A stretch of DNA of 64,000 nt, taken from NCBI GenBank assembly GCA_030760725.1, contig JASWHV010000010.1:30261760-30325759 (forward strand). Reading direction: 5' to 3'. Below, piece after piece: positions 20,129-31,110 of this stretch. Every line of letters begins with the position of its first letter. Positions within the stretch are counted from its first letter, which is position 1. A program made the translations under genes and the position numbers. This DNA is from Neostapfia colusana. Lineage: Eukaryota > Streptophyta > Magnoliopsida > Poales > Poaceae. The notes beneath the pieces were generated by a model. The model ran no database searches. It was not told the DNA's origin and worked only from the letters and a program-made list of their open reading frames with translations.

Positions 20129-20500
20129 TTAGCTACCCCAAGCTCTGTTCCTAAATTCTATGGGGTCTATTACAAAAGTGAATAACCCTGTTCTACCGAT
20201 GCTCAGTAAGTAGGACTTACAGTGTTGCTTCATGGCAAGGATTTTTTGGGAATGGATCCCACTCGGTTGAAAGGCATGTGTACCTGGGGCGGCAGCTTTC
20301 ATGATTCGGAAGGGACCTTCCCTGCTGGGGGAGAGCTTATGGGTCCTTCTTGGAATATAGCGTGCCGCTTCACCAGGTTGCCCTCTTGCAGGCCCCCGTC
20401 GCGTTTGGTTCTTTGGCGGTAGTGCGTGGAGCATTAGCTGGGACCGTGCGTTGTGGGGTGTTCCCTGCAAGCCGAGTCTTGTCGAGGTTGTTATCTTCAC
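20129..20500 (-). pseudogene. Integrase tail relic (element F)
   Basis: A diverged remnant of the integrase C-terminus survives, recognisable by HKLSPSREGPFRI (compare HKLSPSWEGPFRV in A and D). The rest is frameshifted. Between it and gag (20,501-20,704) lies a junction sequence with two hairpin repeats instead of protease, RT and RNase H. Confidence 0.7.
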
Positions 20501-20546
20501 GCTGAATCAGGTCCTGTGCGGCTTCTCTCGGGGGCCCCGGGGAGTT

Positions 20547-20642
20547 CTCCCCTTCTGGCTAAGGCCTTCAAGGGGTAGGTGGACCCGGGCTCGCCTTGGA
20601 TGACCTAAGGCGTCTTCCCCTTCTGGCAAGGCCTTCAAGGGG
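20547..20642. repeat. Pair of hairpin repeats at the pol-deletion junction
   Basis: CCCCTTCTGGCTAAGGCCTTCAAGGGG (its parts at 20,549-20,575) and a near copy at 20,617-20,642 are about 70 bp apart. Each can fold as CCCCTT with AAGGGG around an AAGGCCTT core. They lie where element F has lost pol. Confidence 0.7.
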
Positions 20643-20704
20643 TTGACAGACCTTAGGCGGCCCCCGAGAGGTATGTTCGAGGCACGGAGGCGTGCCGTAG
20701 TTGG

Positions 20705-22453
20705 CTAACACCCTGGCCCATCACCGTCGGAACTGGAGTCCTCACCGTCATGCACTGTCTTTATGACACGCTGAGGCTCCTGGAACCCCACCTGGTGGGC
20801 AGCGGTGACTGGGGCATCGGCCTTCTGTTTGCCATCCCTCTGAGGGTAGGGCGGTGCTTCAGCCCTCTGCTGTCTTCCATTGCGGAAGCGCTCTGCGAGC
20901 CTCTGGATCTCCCAGCACTCGGCAGCAGTATGGTTGCAGGTGCCATGCACGGGGCATAGCCCGCCTTGGCCACTGTCCGGGGCCGGTGATTGCCGCTGCC
21001 TCTTGTCGGGGCATGGCCCCTGAGCTCCACTGGTCGTCGCAGCTGCGGCGACGGAGGCCGTGAATGGTGACTTCATCTTTCCACTCCCCCGGTTGTTGGT
21101 CTTCTTGCCACCCCCATAGGCAGCAGCACCGGACCCGGGCTGCCCTCCTGACTCGGAGGTCGGCAGTGCGTGCCAGTTCCGCCCTTCAGCCGCTCTGGCG
21201 CACTTGTCCGCCAGTCTAAAGACCTCCGAGACGTCGCGGACCTCTCTGGTCGCGAGCTTCTCAAGCATTTTCTCGTCCCGGACACCCTGTCGGAACGCCA
21301 CCACCACAGAGGCACTTTGGATATGCGGGATGGTGTTGCGTACCTGAGAGAACCACTGGATGAAAGAACGCAGCGACTCCCCATGTTGTTGCTTGACGGC
21401 GTGGGGGTCAAGCTCCGTGCCAGGACGGGTGTAGGAGCTGCCGAAGTTGGCGACGAACTGCCGGCAGAGCTCACCCCAGGAGGTTATGGACCCCTGAGGT
21501 AGATTCATGAGCCAAGACCGGGCTGGGCCGGTCAAGGCGACGGGGAAGTAGTTGGCCATGACAGCCTCGTCCCCTCCTGCAGCAAGTACGGCGGTGGAGT
21601 AGATCTGGAGGAACTCCGCTGGGTTGATGCTGCCGTCGTACTTCTCGGGCAGGTGCGGGCGAAACTTGCGTGGCCACCTTGCGAAGCGAAGGTGGGGTGC
21701 AAGGGCCGCACATCCTGCACCTGCTGCTGCAGGTACTGGCGCAGCGAACATGTGGTTCGCACCTGGCACCGCGTATCCCGGCATGGGCAAGGCTGCACCA
21801 TAGACCGGGGTCGCTACTTGCGGCGCATATGGTGGTGGCATATGCTGCGCAGCATATGCCTGAGCCGAGGCTCGCATGGCGAAGACCTGCCCTTCTGGTT
21901 GTGTCGAGGCCGACGACATGCTGTCGCCTGCCTCATGGTTGCGACGCTTTTCTCGACGTCGCTCGAGGTACACCCGGGCATCCTGCCCCAAATGGCACCG
22001 TTCCAGTTCCCTTCGCAGGTCCGTCGACAGGAGCCTGGAGGAGCTGGAATCCGCCGTTAGCCCGTCAACCGTGGGTGTGCGCGTCAGCGACACAGCCGGT
22101 TGCCCTGGCCGCCGTCCTCGCCGAAACCGAGGGTTCGCGGCGGCGACGACGAGGCGGTCCACCTCGCGGACCCATTGCTGGGTCTCTGAATGGGGCGCAT
22201 CCCCTGAAGGTGGGTTGCGCAGCAGCACTCTTGCTGCAGCTAGCGCACCTCCATGGTGTACGCTCAGCGCTGCAGAAGACCTCACACTGGTCGGGGCCTG
22301 CATAGCCGGAGTCGGCGTTGCCGGAGTCGGCTGCTGGCTACCCGCTTGTGCCGACACACTCCATCCTGAGTGTGTCGACATGTACTCCCCAGTGGTCACG
22401 GTTCGCCGTGAACATGGGGGGGGGGAGTTTGCCGCTGAAGGAAGCTTGGTCAT
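20705..22453 (-). CDS. Gag polyprotein (element F, 582 aa)
   Basis: This is the only uninterrupted gag in the window starting from the family start codon MTKLPSAANS. Residues 1-260 are Ala/Pro/Ser-rich with a charged helix (STDLRRELERCHLGQDARVYLERRR). Residues about 270-400 are the conserved gag core (KFRPHLPEKYDG, ANYFPVALTGPARSW, ITSWGELCRQFVANF, SLRSFIQWFSQVRNTIPHI). A degenerate zinc motif follows at about 500-515 (CPVHGTCNHTAAEC). It ends in acidic DGEDSSSDGDG without the protease that follows in A and G. Function: RNA binding and particle assembly. Confidence 0.88.
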   Translation of the reverse strand: MTKLPSAANSPPPCSRRTVTTGEYMSTHSGWSVSAQAGSQQPTPATPTPAMQAPTSVRSSAALSVHHGGALAAARVLLRNPPSGDAPHSETQQWVREVDRLVVAAANPRFRRGRRPGQPAVSLTRTPTVDGLTADSSSSRLLSTDLRRELERCHLGQDARVYLERRREKRRNHEAGDSMSSASTQPEGQVFAMRASAQAYAAQHMPPPYAPQVATPVYGAALPMPGYAVPGANHMFAAPVPAAAGAGCAALAPHLRFARWPRKFRPHLPEKYDGSINPAEFLQIYSTAVLAAGGDEAVMANYFPVALTGPARSWLMNLPQGSITSWGELCRQFVANFGSSYTRPGTELDPHAVKQQHGESLRSFIQWFSQVRNTIPHIQSASVVVAFRQGVRDEKMLEKLATREVRDVSEVFRLADKCARAAEGRNWHALPTSESGGQPGSGAAAYGGGKKTNNRGSGKMKSPFTASVAAAATTSGAQGPCPDKRQRQSPAPDSGQGGLCPVHGTCNHTAAECWEIQRLAERFRNGRQQRAEAPPYPQRDGKQKADAPVTAAHQVGFQEPQRVIKTVHDGEDSSSDGDGPGC

Positions 22454-22490
22454 CTTCGTCGGCGGAAACTCGTCGCGCTAGGGGAAAAGC

Positions 22491-22508
22491 GCCCTACCTG
22501 GCGCGCCA
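22491..22508 (-). other. Primer-binding site, element F
   Basis: TGGCGCGCCAGGTAGGGC on minus, two bases inside the LTR end. It looks intact. Confidence 0.75.
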
Positions 22509-22510
22509 AA

Positions 22511-23607
22511 TGTCGAAGTGTTCGGTCGACACTTCCCCCGGGCCTGCACTGGGCAGCCCGTGGAGGTTCTTTTTTCGGAGGGGCTAGTTCCTAGCGGAGA
22601 GCTTGCGCAGATGGACGAGTTAGTGAGAGCTTGACACGGCGAGTTTTACGTGGTTCAGGCCGCCGGAGCGTAAAACCCTACGTCCACGGCGAGCTATGGA
22701 GCTCGCTGTATTGCTTGCTGCTCAGGGCCGGAGACCTGAGCTTGGGGGTGAGTTACAGCTTGAGAGCATATGGCTAGCGTATGAGTTGCAAAATGCGAAC
22801 CCTTGCTATTGACGCCTACCCGAGCCTTTTATAGTCCAAGACTCGGGTGGCTTACAAGGGGAGCCGGGACCCGACAGGTGGTCCCTGGAAGGTTGTCTAT
22901 TATCTACCGTATCTGTAGTTACGCCGGTAGTTGCCTCTGGTCGAAGGCTTCTGAGTCTTCATCTTGCCGCCCTGCCCATGCCGCATGCTAGTCGTAGTCG
23001 TTGATGACGGCGCAGGCGGCATGGGATGTCTTGTCGTGGCGTTTATTAGCTGGCAGGTTCTGACACCGCGCGCCAGTCTGTGATGCGACTGGGCGCAACG
23101 GCACCTGACAGACGCGTGCTCCGCGTTTCCGCGTCTTGGGAAGACGCGGGACTTGAATACCTTGTACGGGCAAGGTGTGGGGCGCCTTTATGCCAGCTGC
23201 CTACCGCTCGGGGGTAGGCAGCACCGTTCTTCTGGCCACGTGGCGGGTCCGGAGCCCTTCTCTGAGGCGAGAATGGTCCGGCCTGCGGGGCACGTGGAGC
23301 CTCCGGACCTCTCCCCGTGGAGGGGGAGGTCCAGCTTCTGTATGCCACGTGGCAGGCCCGGAGCTCTCCTCTACGTAGAGGGAGGTCCGGCCCCGCTGGA
23401 CGCGTGGCGTCTTCGGACCTCTCTCCCACGGAGGGGGAGGTCCGGCTTTTGTATGCCACGTGGCGGGCCCGGAGCTCTCCTCTGAGGAGAGGGAGGTCCG
23501 GCCCCGCCGGACGCGTGGCGCCTTCGGAGCTCTCCCTGCGTAGAAGGGCGAGTACCTTAGGCATTTTACCCTGTGCGCGGGGGTACCCCATATCTCAGGT
23601 ACCGTCA
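22511..23607 (-). repeat. 5' LTR of element F (1,097 bp)
   Basis: Its outer end reads ACCGTCA instead of ACCGACA, so the element begins TGACGG, but TG is kept and the TACTC duplication follows exactly. U3 has four CACGTG boxes at 23,237, 23,291, 23,346 and 23,457. TATA is on minus near 22,830. Confidence 0.93.
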
Positions 23608-23987
23608 TACTCCGACCTAGGACTGGAAGGACCGGGACCTGCCCCTCTAGAAGGGGCGGGACCCGGGGGCCCCACGTGTCCAGCAGGCCCGGAACTCTCT
23701 CCTCCCTTGAGGAGGGCTCTGGGCTCGCCACGTGGCCGGCGGAAACCGGACTTCCCCCCTCGGTAGGGGGGCTCTGAAAGCCCTACGTGTCCAACATGGC
23801 CGGAGCTCCCGCCTCTTAAGGAGGAGCTCCGGACCCGCCACGTGGCAGGCAGATTTGGAGCTCCCCATAGGGCGAGATCCTGAGACCTCCGGGGGCTCCT
23901 AACACGGTTAGGGCCCAGGGAGGGTGTCTGTGCAAAGCTCCGAGATTGGAGATGGCCTCTGAGTACCTTGCGGAGCTAAGGACTCAG

Positions 23988-24740
23988 TCAGGCAAAGCCA
24001 AGAAGGATAGGAAAAGCATCACAGACACAAATATCCAAGAGAGTCAAATTAAGCAAGGCTCCATGAGCTGAACTACAGACTCGATAAGAAGAAAGAAACA
24101 AGCCCCTAGGGTCTCCCGACACGGCCAGAATCCAGAAGTTGCAACAACGGCCACGTCGCCAGGCTTCAGCCCTGGCGGAACTCTCTCGCTCTATGACCAG
24201 ACCGCAGGAATCGCCTCCCTCATCACCGGCACAAAAACCAGTGACACCACGGGAGCTCCTGAGGCCCCCTCCGCAGTATTCAGCGGTCTTCTTGGAGACT
24301 CTACCGCCTGGGATTCTCCACGGTGCATCGGCGGTTTCTTTCTCCTGAAGTTCCCTCATCACCTGCGCAAAAGCCGTTGTCGTCAAGGGTGCCCCTGGAG
24401 CCCCCAACCCTCATCACCTGCACAAAAGCTGGAGTCGTCAAGGGTGCTCCTGAGGCCCTCTCCGCAGCATTCAGCGGTGTTCTTGGCGACCCTGCCGCCT
24501 GGGATTCTCTTCGATGCTTCAGCGGTTCCATTGAAGACTCCACCACCCTCAGGGGCAGGGCAGGCAGGCTCCCTGAGTCCCAGGCTTGGTGCAGACGCAA
24601 CCGCTGGAGGGAGCTGAGAGCAATTCTTCCCCCAATAAGGCGGGTTAAGAGACATGGAAGAAGACAAGACTGCAGGACCTGAGGGAAGCGCAGGGGCAGG
24701 AAGCCTTATAAGAGGAATGTACCCACATGGAGGTTTCATT
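23988..24740 (-). pseudogene. Antisense-ORF relic (element C)
   Basis: Read on minus (opposite to C), short frames beginning MKPPCGYIPL and MSLNPPYWGK correspond to the start of F's antisense ORF (MASNPL) but lack its coiled coil. Direct repeats of a segment around GCCTGGGATTCTC replace it. A TTATAAG motif lies near 24,707. Confidence 0.65.
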
Positions 24741-25131
24741 TAGCACCTTCCCGGGTGCAATCCCAAGCGATTCGGAACTCTTCGGATAACCCGCGTCGGC
24801 GACCGCTTCGGTTTCTAAACCGAGTGCCGATGAGAGGTGGGCCCAAGCCGCTTAACTAAAGCGGTGGGGTCAAGGAGTCAGTCTCCTAAGAAGATGAGCC
24901 GGCAAGGCACTTCGGTGGTTCCCGAAGAAAGAGCCGCAACGTGCAGAAGTGGCAGTCTTGGCAACCGCCGCAGTAAAAGCAACCATCAAGCGAGCGCACG
25001 CTCCCACGATCCCGTGGCTGTTCGTGCTCCGGCAGCGGTCAATTCGGGACTTAGAGAAAGTGCGCGGATCGGAAGAGATGGAGGTCCCACCTCGGGCTCG
25101 CTATCTCCCCCGAGATGGGCCCGGGGGCCAC

Positions 25132-26228
25132 TGTCGGTACCTGAGATATGGGGTACCCCCGCGCACAGGGTAAAATGCCTAAGGTACTCGCCCTTCTCCG
25201 CAGGGAGAGCTCCGAAGGCGCCACGCGTCCGGCGGGGCCGGACCTCACTCTCCACAGAGGAGAGCTCCGGGCCCGCCACGTGGCATACAGAAGTCGGACC
25301 TCCCCCTCCGCGGGAGAGAGGTCCGAAGACGCCACGTGTCCAGCGGGGCCGGACCTCCCTCTCCTCAGAGGAGAGCTCCGGGCCCGCCACGTAGCATACA
25401 GAAGCTGGACCTCCCCCTCCGCTGGGAGAGGTCCGGAGGCTCCACGTGCCCCGCAGGCCGGACCCTTCTCTCCTCAGAGAAGGGCTCCGGACCCGCCACG
25501 TGGCCAGAAGAACGGTGCTGCCTGCCCCCGAGCGGTAGGCAGCGGGCGTAAAGGCGCCCCACACCTTGCCCGTACAAGGTATTCAAGGCCCGCGTCTTCC
25601 CAAGACGCGGAAACACGGAGCACACGTCTGTCAGGTGCCGTTGCGCCTAGTCGCATCATAGACTGGCCCGCGGTGTCAGAACCTGCAAGCCACTAAATGC
25701 CGTGACAAGACATCCCATGCCGCCTGCGCCGTCATCAACCACTACGACTAGCATGCGGCATGGGCAGGGCGGCAAGATGAAGACTCAGAAGCCTTCGACC
25801 AGAGGCAACTACCGGCATAACTGCAGATACGGTAGATAATAGACAATCTTCCCGGGCCCACCTGTCGGGTCCCGGCTCCCTTGTAAGCTGCCCGAGTCTT
25901 GGACTATAAAAGGCTCGGGTAGGCGTCGATAGCAAGGGTTCGCATTTTGCAACTCATACGCTAGCCATACACTCTCAAGCTGTAACTCACCCCCAAGCTC
26001 AGGCCTCCGGCCCTGAGCAGCAAGCAATACAGCGAGCTCCATAGCTCGCCGTGGACGTAGGGTTTTACGCTCCGGCAGCCTGAACCACATAAAACTCGCC
26101 GTGTCAAGCTCTTACTAACTCGTTCCATCTGCGCAAGCTCTCCGCTAGGGACTAGCCCCTCCAAAAAAAGAACCTCCGCGGGCTGCCCAGTGCAGGCCCG
26201 GGGGAAGTGTCGACCGAACACTTCGACA
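25132..26228 (+). repeat. 3' LTR of element C (1,097 bp)
   Basis: TGTCGGTACC...CTTCGACA; PPT on the left; TATA at 25,905-25,911. The right flank GCGCC (26,229-26,233) is both target duplication and integrase codons. Confidence 0.92.
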
Positions 26229-26303
26229 GCGCCTTTCCACCGAGGATGGGGACCTGCTCCCGAACCCTTGGAACATAGAACACCTCCGTAAGTTCTACCC
26301 CTA
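26229..26303 (+). pseudogene. Integrase C-terminal tail (element B)
   Basis: This is the last 24 or so codons of integrase (STEDGDLLPNPWNIEHLRKFYP, stop at 26,303) directly after element C's LTR. The upstream part of B's integrase is missing because of the deletion at 3,136/3,137. Confidence 0.85.
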
Positions 26304-28299
26304 GAGCAAAAATAGGACAGTACTTTCTTTTCATAATAAACTCCATAGAGTCCAGGAGCAGCGCTCGGAGCAGCTAAACCCCAGGGGACGGTCCTGGACT
26401 ACGTTCAGCATTGCCTGGTTCCGACTCCAAGCGCGTAGAGTCTTGCTTCCCCTCTTAATGGGGTGGGTCTTGGCCTCCATGTTTAGCCTGCCTTCCTCCT
26501 ATGGAAAGTTGTACGAAAAGAAATCTGCTCTACTTTGCTCTTTCCTTGTACTCATTTAAATTGTGAATTGAGTTTTTTAATCACCCTTGCAGTGCATGGT
26601 TGCCATGTGCTCAGCTCCCCCTCTCTACAATTCCCCAAGAACCAAGCATATGGTTAGGGGCTATAAGTCAAATAAGACTATGAGATAAGGGAGGGGGAGC
26701 CCCCAAGGAGAATTACGTTTCCTCTACCTATGTGCAGGACCTCCAGGTTGCGGCAACAGTGACTGCATGAAGCAGGGGGAAAGGAGCTACCAACTACTCC
26801 GACCTAGGACTGGAAGGACCGGGACCTGCCCCCCCAGCAGGGGCGGGACCTGAGGGCCCCATGTGTCCAGCAGGCTCGGAACCCTCACCTCCCTTAAGGA
26901 GATCTCTGGGCTTGCCACGTGGCGGGCGGAAACCGGACCCCCCCCCCCGGCGGGAGGGCTCCGAAAGCCCTACGTGTGCAGCATGGCCGGAGCTCCAACC
27001 TCTTAAGGAGGGGCTCCGGACCCACCACATGGCGGGCAGACTTGGGGCTCCCCATGGGGCGGGATCCGGAGACCCCCGGGGACCCCTAACACGGTTAGGA
27101 CCCGGGGAAGGTGTCTACGCAGAGCTCCGAGATTGGAGATGGCCTCTGAGTACCTTGCGGAGCTAAGGACTCAGACAGGCAAAGCCAAGAAGGAGAGAAA
27201 GAGCGTCACAGACACAAATATCTAAAAGAGTCAAACTATGCGAGGCTCCTTGAGCTGGACTACAGACTCGGTAAGAAGAAAGAAACAAGCCCCAAGGGTC
27301 TCCCGACACGACCAGAATCCAGAAGTTGCAACAACGGCCGCGTCACCAGGTTTCAGCCCTGGCGGAACTCTCTCGCTCTATGACCAGAGCGCAGGAATCG
27401 CCTGCCTCATCACCGGCGCAAAAACCAGTGACACCACGGGAGCTCCTAAGGCCCCCTCCGCAGTATTCAGCGGTCTTCCTAGAGACTCTACCGCCTGGGA
27501 TTCTCCACGGTGCATTGGCGGTTTCCTTCTCCTGAAGTTCCCTCATCACCTGCGCAAAAGCCGGTGTCGTCAAGGGTGCCCCTGGAGCCCCCAACCCTCA
27601 TCACCTGCGCAAAAGCTGGAGTCATCAAGGGTGCTCCTGAGGCCCTCTCCGCAGTATTCAGCGGTGTTCTTGGAGACCCTGCCGCCTGGGATTCTCCTCG
27701 ATGCTTCAGTGGTTCCTTTGAAGACTCCACCACCCTCAGGGGCAGGGCAGGCAGGCTCGCTGAGTCCCAGGCTTGGTGCAGACGCAACCGCTGGAGGGAA
27801 CCGAGAGCAATTCTTCCCCCATAAGGCGGGTTAAGAGCCATGGAAGAAGACAAGACTGCAGGGACCTGAGGGAGGCGCAGGGGCTGGAAGCCTTATAAGA
27901 GGAATGTACCCACATGGAGGTTTCATTTAACACCTTCCCGGGTGCAATCCCAAGCGATTCGGAACTCTTCGGATACCCCGCGTCGGCGACCGCTTCGGTT
28001 CCTAAACCGAGTGCCGATGACGGGTGGGCCCAAGCCGCCTAGCTAAAGCGGGGGGGGGGGGGGGGGTCAAGGAGTCAGTCTCCTAAGAAGATGAGCCGGC
28101 AAGGCACTTTGGCGGTTCCCCAAGAAAGCGCCATAACGTGCAGAAGTGGCAGTCTTAGGAACCGGCGCAGTAAAAGCAACCATCAAGTAAGCGCACGCTC
28201 CCACGATCAATTCGGGACTTAGAGAAAGTGCGCGGATCGGAAGAGACGGAGGTCCCACCTCGGGCTCACTATCTCCCCCGAGATGGGCCCGGGGGCCAC
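26304..28299 (+). other. 3' noncoding region and PPT of element B
   Basis: This is the uninterrupted reference copy of the family 3' region: untranslated stretch, CACGTG-type block (26,820-27,100), antisense-ORF relic (27,300-27,940, listed apart), inverted-repeat segment, a run of 17 G at 28,050-28,066, and a PPT ending at 28,299. Confidence 0.8.
27300..27940 (-). pseudogene. Antisense-ORF relic (element B)
   Basis: This has the same structure as in C: a short reading frame on minus beginning near 27,853 (MSSSMALNPPYGG) with two or three direct repeats around GGCAAAAGC/GCCTGGGATTCTC and no coiled coil. A CTTATAAGAG motif at about 27,890-27,900 is placed like a promoter for minus-strand reading. 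Confidence 0.65.
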
Positions 28300-29060
28300 T
28301 GTCGGTACCTGAGATATGGGGTACCCCCGCGCACAGGGTAAAATGCCTAAGGTACTCACCCTTTTCCGCAGGGAGAGCTCCGAAGGCGCCACGCGTCCGG
28401 CGGGGCCGGACCTCCCTCTCCTCAGAGGAGAGCTCCGGGCCTGCCACGTGGCATACAGAAGCCGGACCTCCCCCTCCACGGGAGAGAGGTCCGAAGGCGC
28501 CACGCGTCCAGCGGGGCCGGACCTCACTCTCCTCAGAGGAGAGCTCCGGGCCCGCCACGTGGCCGACAGAATCCGAGCCTCCCCCTCCGCGGGGAGAGGT
28601 CCGGAGGCTCCACGTGCCCCGCAGGCCGGACCCTCCTCTCCTCTGAGAAGGGCTCCGGGCCCGCCACGTGGCCAGAAGAACGGTGCTGCCTGCCCCCGAG
28701 AGATAGGCAGCGGGCGTAAAGACGCCCCATACCTTGCCCGTACAAGGTATTCAAGGCCCGCGTCTTCCAAAGACGCGGAGACGCGGAGCACGCTTCTGTC
28801 AGGTGCCGTTGCGCCCAGTCGCATCACAGACTGGCGTGTGGTGTCAGAACCTGTCAGCCAATAAACATCGCGACAAGACAACCCATGCCGCCTGCGCCGT
28901 CATCAACCGCTATGACTAGCATGCGGCATGGACAGGGCGGCAAGATGAAGACTCAGAAGCCTTCGACCAGAGGCAACTACCGGCATAACTGCAGATACGG
29001 TAGATAATAGACAATCTTCCCGGACCACCTGTCGGGTCCCGGCTCCCCTTGTAAGCCGCC
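28300..29060 (+). repeat. 3' LTR of element B, left piece
   Basis: TGTCGGTACC start after the PPT. The piece stops at GTAAGCCGCC, where element G is inserted (CCGCC 29,056-29,060). With 39,411-39,746 it totals 1,097 bp and matches the LTR at 2,040-3,136. Confidence 0.92.
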
Positions 29061-30149
29061 TGTCGAAGTGTTCGGTCGACACTTCCCCCGGGCCTGCACT
29101 GGGCAGCCCGCGGAGGTTCTTTTTTCGGTGGGGCTAGTTCCTAGCGGAGAGCTTGCGCAGATGGAACGAGTTAGTAAGAGCTTGACACTTCGAGTTTTAC
29201 GTGGTTCAGGCCGCCGGAGCGTAAAACCCTACGTACACGGCGAGCTATGGAGCTCGCTGTATTGCTTGCTGCTCAGGGCCGGAGGCCTGAGCTTGGGGAT
29301 GAGTTACAGCTTGAGAGTGTATGGCTAGCGTATGAGTTGCAAAGTGCGAACCCTTGCTATCAACGCCTACCCGAGCCTTTTATAGTCCAAGACTCGGGCG
29401 GCTTACAAGGGGAGATGGGACCCGACAGGTGGTCCCGAGAAGATTGTCTATTATCTACCGTATCTGCAGTTACGCCGGTAGTTGTCTCTGGCCGAAGGCT
29501 TCTGAGTCTTCATCTTGCCGCCGTGCCCATGCCGCATGCCAGTCGTAGCGGTTGATGACGGCACAGGCGGCATGGGTTGTCTTGTCGCGATGTTTATTGG
29601 CTGACAGGTTCTGACACCGCGCGCCAGTCTGTGATGCGACTGGGCGCAACGGCACCTGACAGAAGCGTGCTCCGCGTCTTGGGAATACGCGGGCCTTGAA
29701 TACCTTGTACGGGCAAGGTATGGGGCGTATTTACGCCTGCTGCCTATCGCTCGGGGCAGGCAGCATCGTTCTGCTGCCATGTGGCGGGCCCAGAGCCCTT
29801 CTCAGAGAAGAGAAGGGTCAGTCCGGCGGGGCACGTGGCGCCTTCGGACCTCTCTCCCGCGGAGGGGGAGGTCCGGCTTCTGCTGGCCACGTGGCGGGCC
29901 CGGAGCTCTCCTCTAAGGAGAGGGAGGTCCGGCCCCGCTGGACACGCGGCGCCTTCGGACCTCTCTCCCGCGGAGGGGGAGGTCTGGCTTCTGTATGCCA
30001 CGTGGCGGGCCCGGAGCTCTCCTCTGAGGAGAGGGAGGTCCGGCCCCGTCGGACGCGTGGCGCCTTCGGAGCTCTCCCTGCGGAGAAGGGCGAGTTCCTT
30101 AGGAATTTTACCCTGTGCGCGGGGGTACCCCATATCTCAAGTACCGACA
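29061..30149 (-). repeat. 3' LTR of element G (1,089 bp)
   Basis: TGTCGAAGTG...GTACCGACA with the reversed PPT at 30,150. It is slightly shorter than other family LTRs owing to small indels. Confidence 0.92.
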
Positions 30150-30541
30150 GTGGCCCCCGGGCCCATCTCGAGGGAGATAGCGAGCCCGAGGTGGGACCTC
30201 CGTCTCTTCCGATCCGCGCACTTCCTTTAAGTCCCGAATTGACCGCTGCCGGAGCACGAACGGCCACGGGATCGTGGGAGCGTGCGCTCACTTGATGGTT
30301 GCTTTTACTGCGGCGGTTCCCAAGACTGCCACTTCTGCACGTTGCGGTGCTTTCTTCGGGAACCGCCGAAGTGCCTTGCCGGCTCATCTTCTCAGGAGAC
30401 TGACTCCTTGACCCCACCGCTTTAGTTAGGCGGCTTGGGCCCACCTCTCATCGGCACTCGGTTTTGGAACCGAAGCGGTCGCCGATGCGGGGTATCCGAA
30501 GAGTTCTGAATCGCTTGGGATTGCACCCGGGAAGGTGCTAA

Positions 30542-31110
30542 ATGAAACCTCCATGTGGGTACATTCCTCTTATAAGGCTTCCTGCCCCTGCGCTTCCCTC
30601 AGGTCCTGCAGTCTTGTCTTCTTCCATGGCTCTTAACCCGCCTTATGGGGGGAAGAATTGCTCTCAGCTCCCTCCAGCGGTTGCGTCTGCACCAAGCCTG
30701 GGACTCAGGGAGCCTGCCTGCCCTGCCCCTGAGGGTGGTGGAGTCTTCAAAGGAACCGCTGAAGCATCGAAGAGAATCCCAGGTGGCAGGGTCTCCAAGA
30801 ACACAGCTGAATGCTGCGGAGAGGGCCTCAGGAGCACCCATGACGACACCAGCTTTTGGGCAGGTCATGAGGGAACTTCAGGAGAAAGAAACCGCCGATG
30901 CACCGTGGAGAATCCCAGGCGGTAGAGTCTCCAAGAAGACCGCTGAATACTGCGGAGGGGGCCTCAGGAGCTCCCGTGGTGTCACTGGTTTTTGCGCCGG
31001 TGATGAGGGAGGCGATTCCTGCACTCTGGTCATAGAGCGAGAGAGTTCCGCTAGGGCTGAAGCCTGGCGACGTGGCCGTCGTTGCAACTCCTCGATTCTG
31101 GTCGTGTCGG
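30542..31110 (+). pseudogene. Antisense-ORF relic (element G)
   Basis: On plus (opposite to G's pol), an ATG near 30,627 (TCCATGGCTCTTAACCCG) corresponds to the start of F's antisense ORF. Frames are short and the coiled coil is missing, replaced by direct repeats. A CTCTTATAAGGC motif at about 30,568-30,578 lies upstream, and the GGCGGTTCCC/GGGAACCGCC inverted repeat is at 30,312-30,367. Confidence 0.65.

Larger units (their letters stand above)
15426..23607 (-). mobile_element. Element F (non-autonomous Tat element with gag and antisense ORF, 8,182 bp)
   Basis: F is a complete insertion with TACTC at 15,421-15,425 and 23,608-23,612. LTRs are at 15,426-16,638 (with a private 116-bp duplication) and 22,511-23,607. 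PBS and PPT are present. The internal region has an uninterrupted gag on minus, an uninterrupted antisense ORF on plus, and only a tail relic of integrase; protease, RT and RNase H are absent. It could move only with enzymes from a relative, which is an inference. Confidence 0.93.
23608..26228 (+). mobile_element. Element C (Tat lineage), 3' noncoding region and 3' LTR
   Basis: This resumes the C fragment interrupted at 15,425. In order: CACGTG-bearing GC-rich block (23,640-23,870), antisense-ORF relic, LTR-proximal region, PPT ending at 25,131, and LTR 25,132-26,228. The next bases, GCGCC, are inside an integrase tail, so C was inserted in B's integrase. C's 5' LTR and coding regions are lost. 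Confidence 0.85.

Noticed and set aside
25132..26228. Solo LTR
   Set aside because: The left flank is a PPT and the right flank integrase; it is the 3' LTR of element C whose 5' part is deleted.
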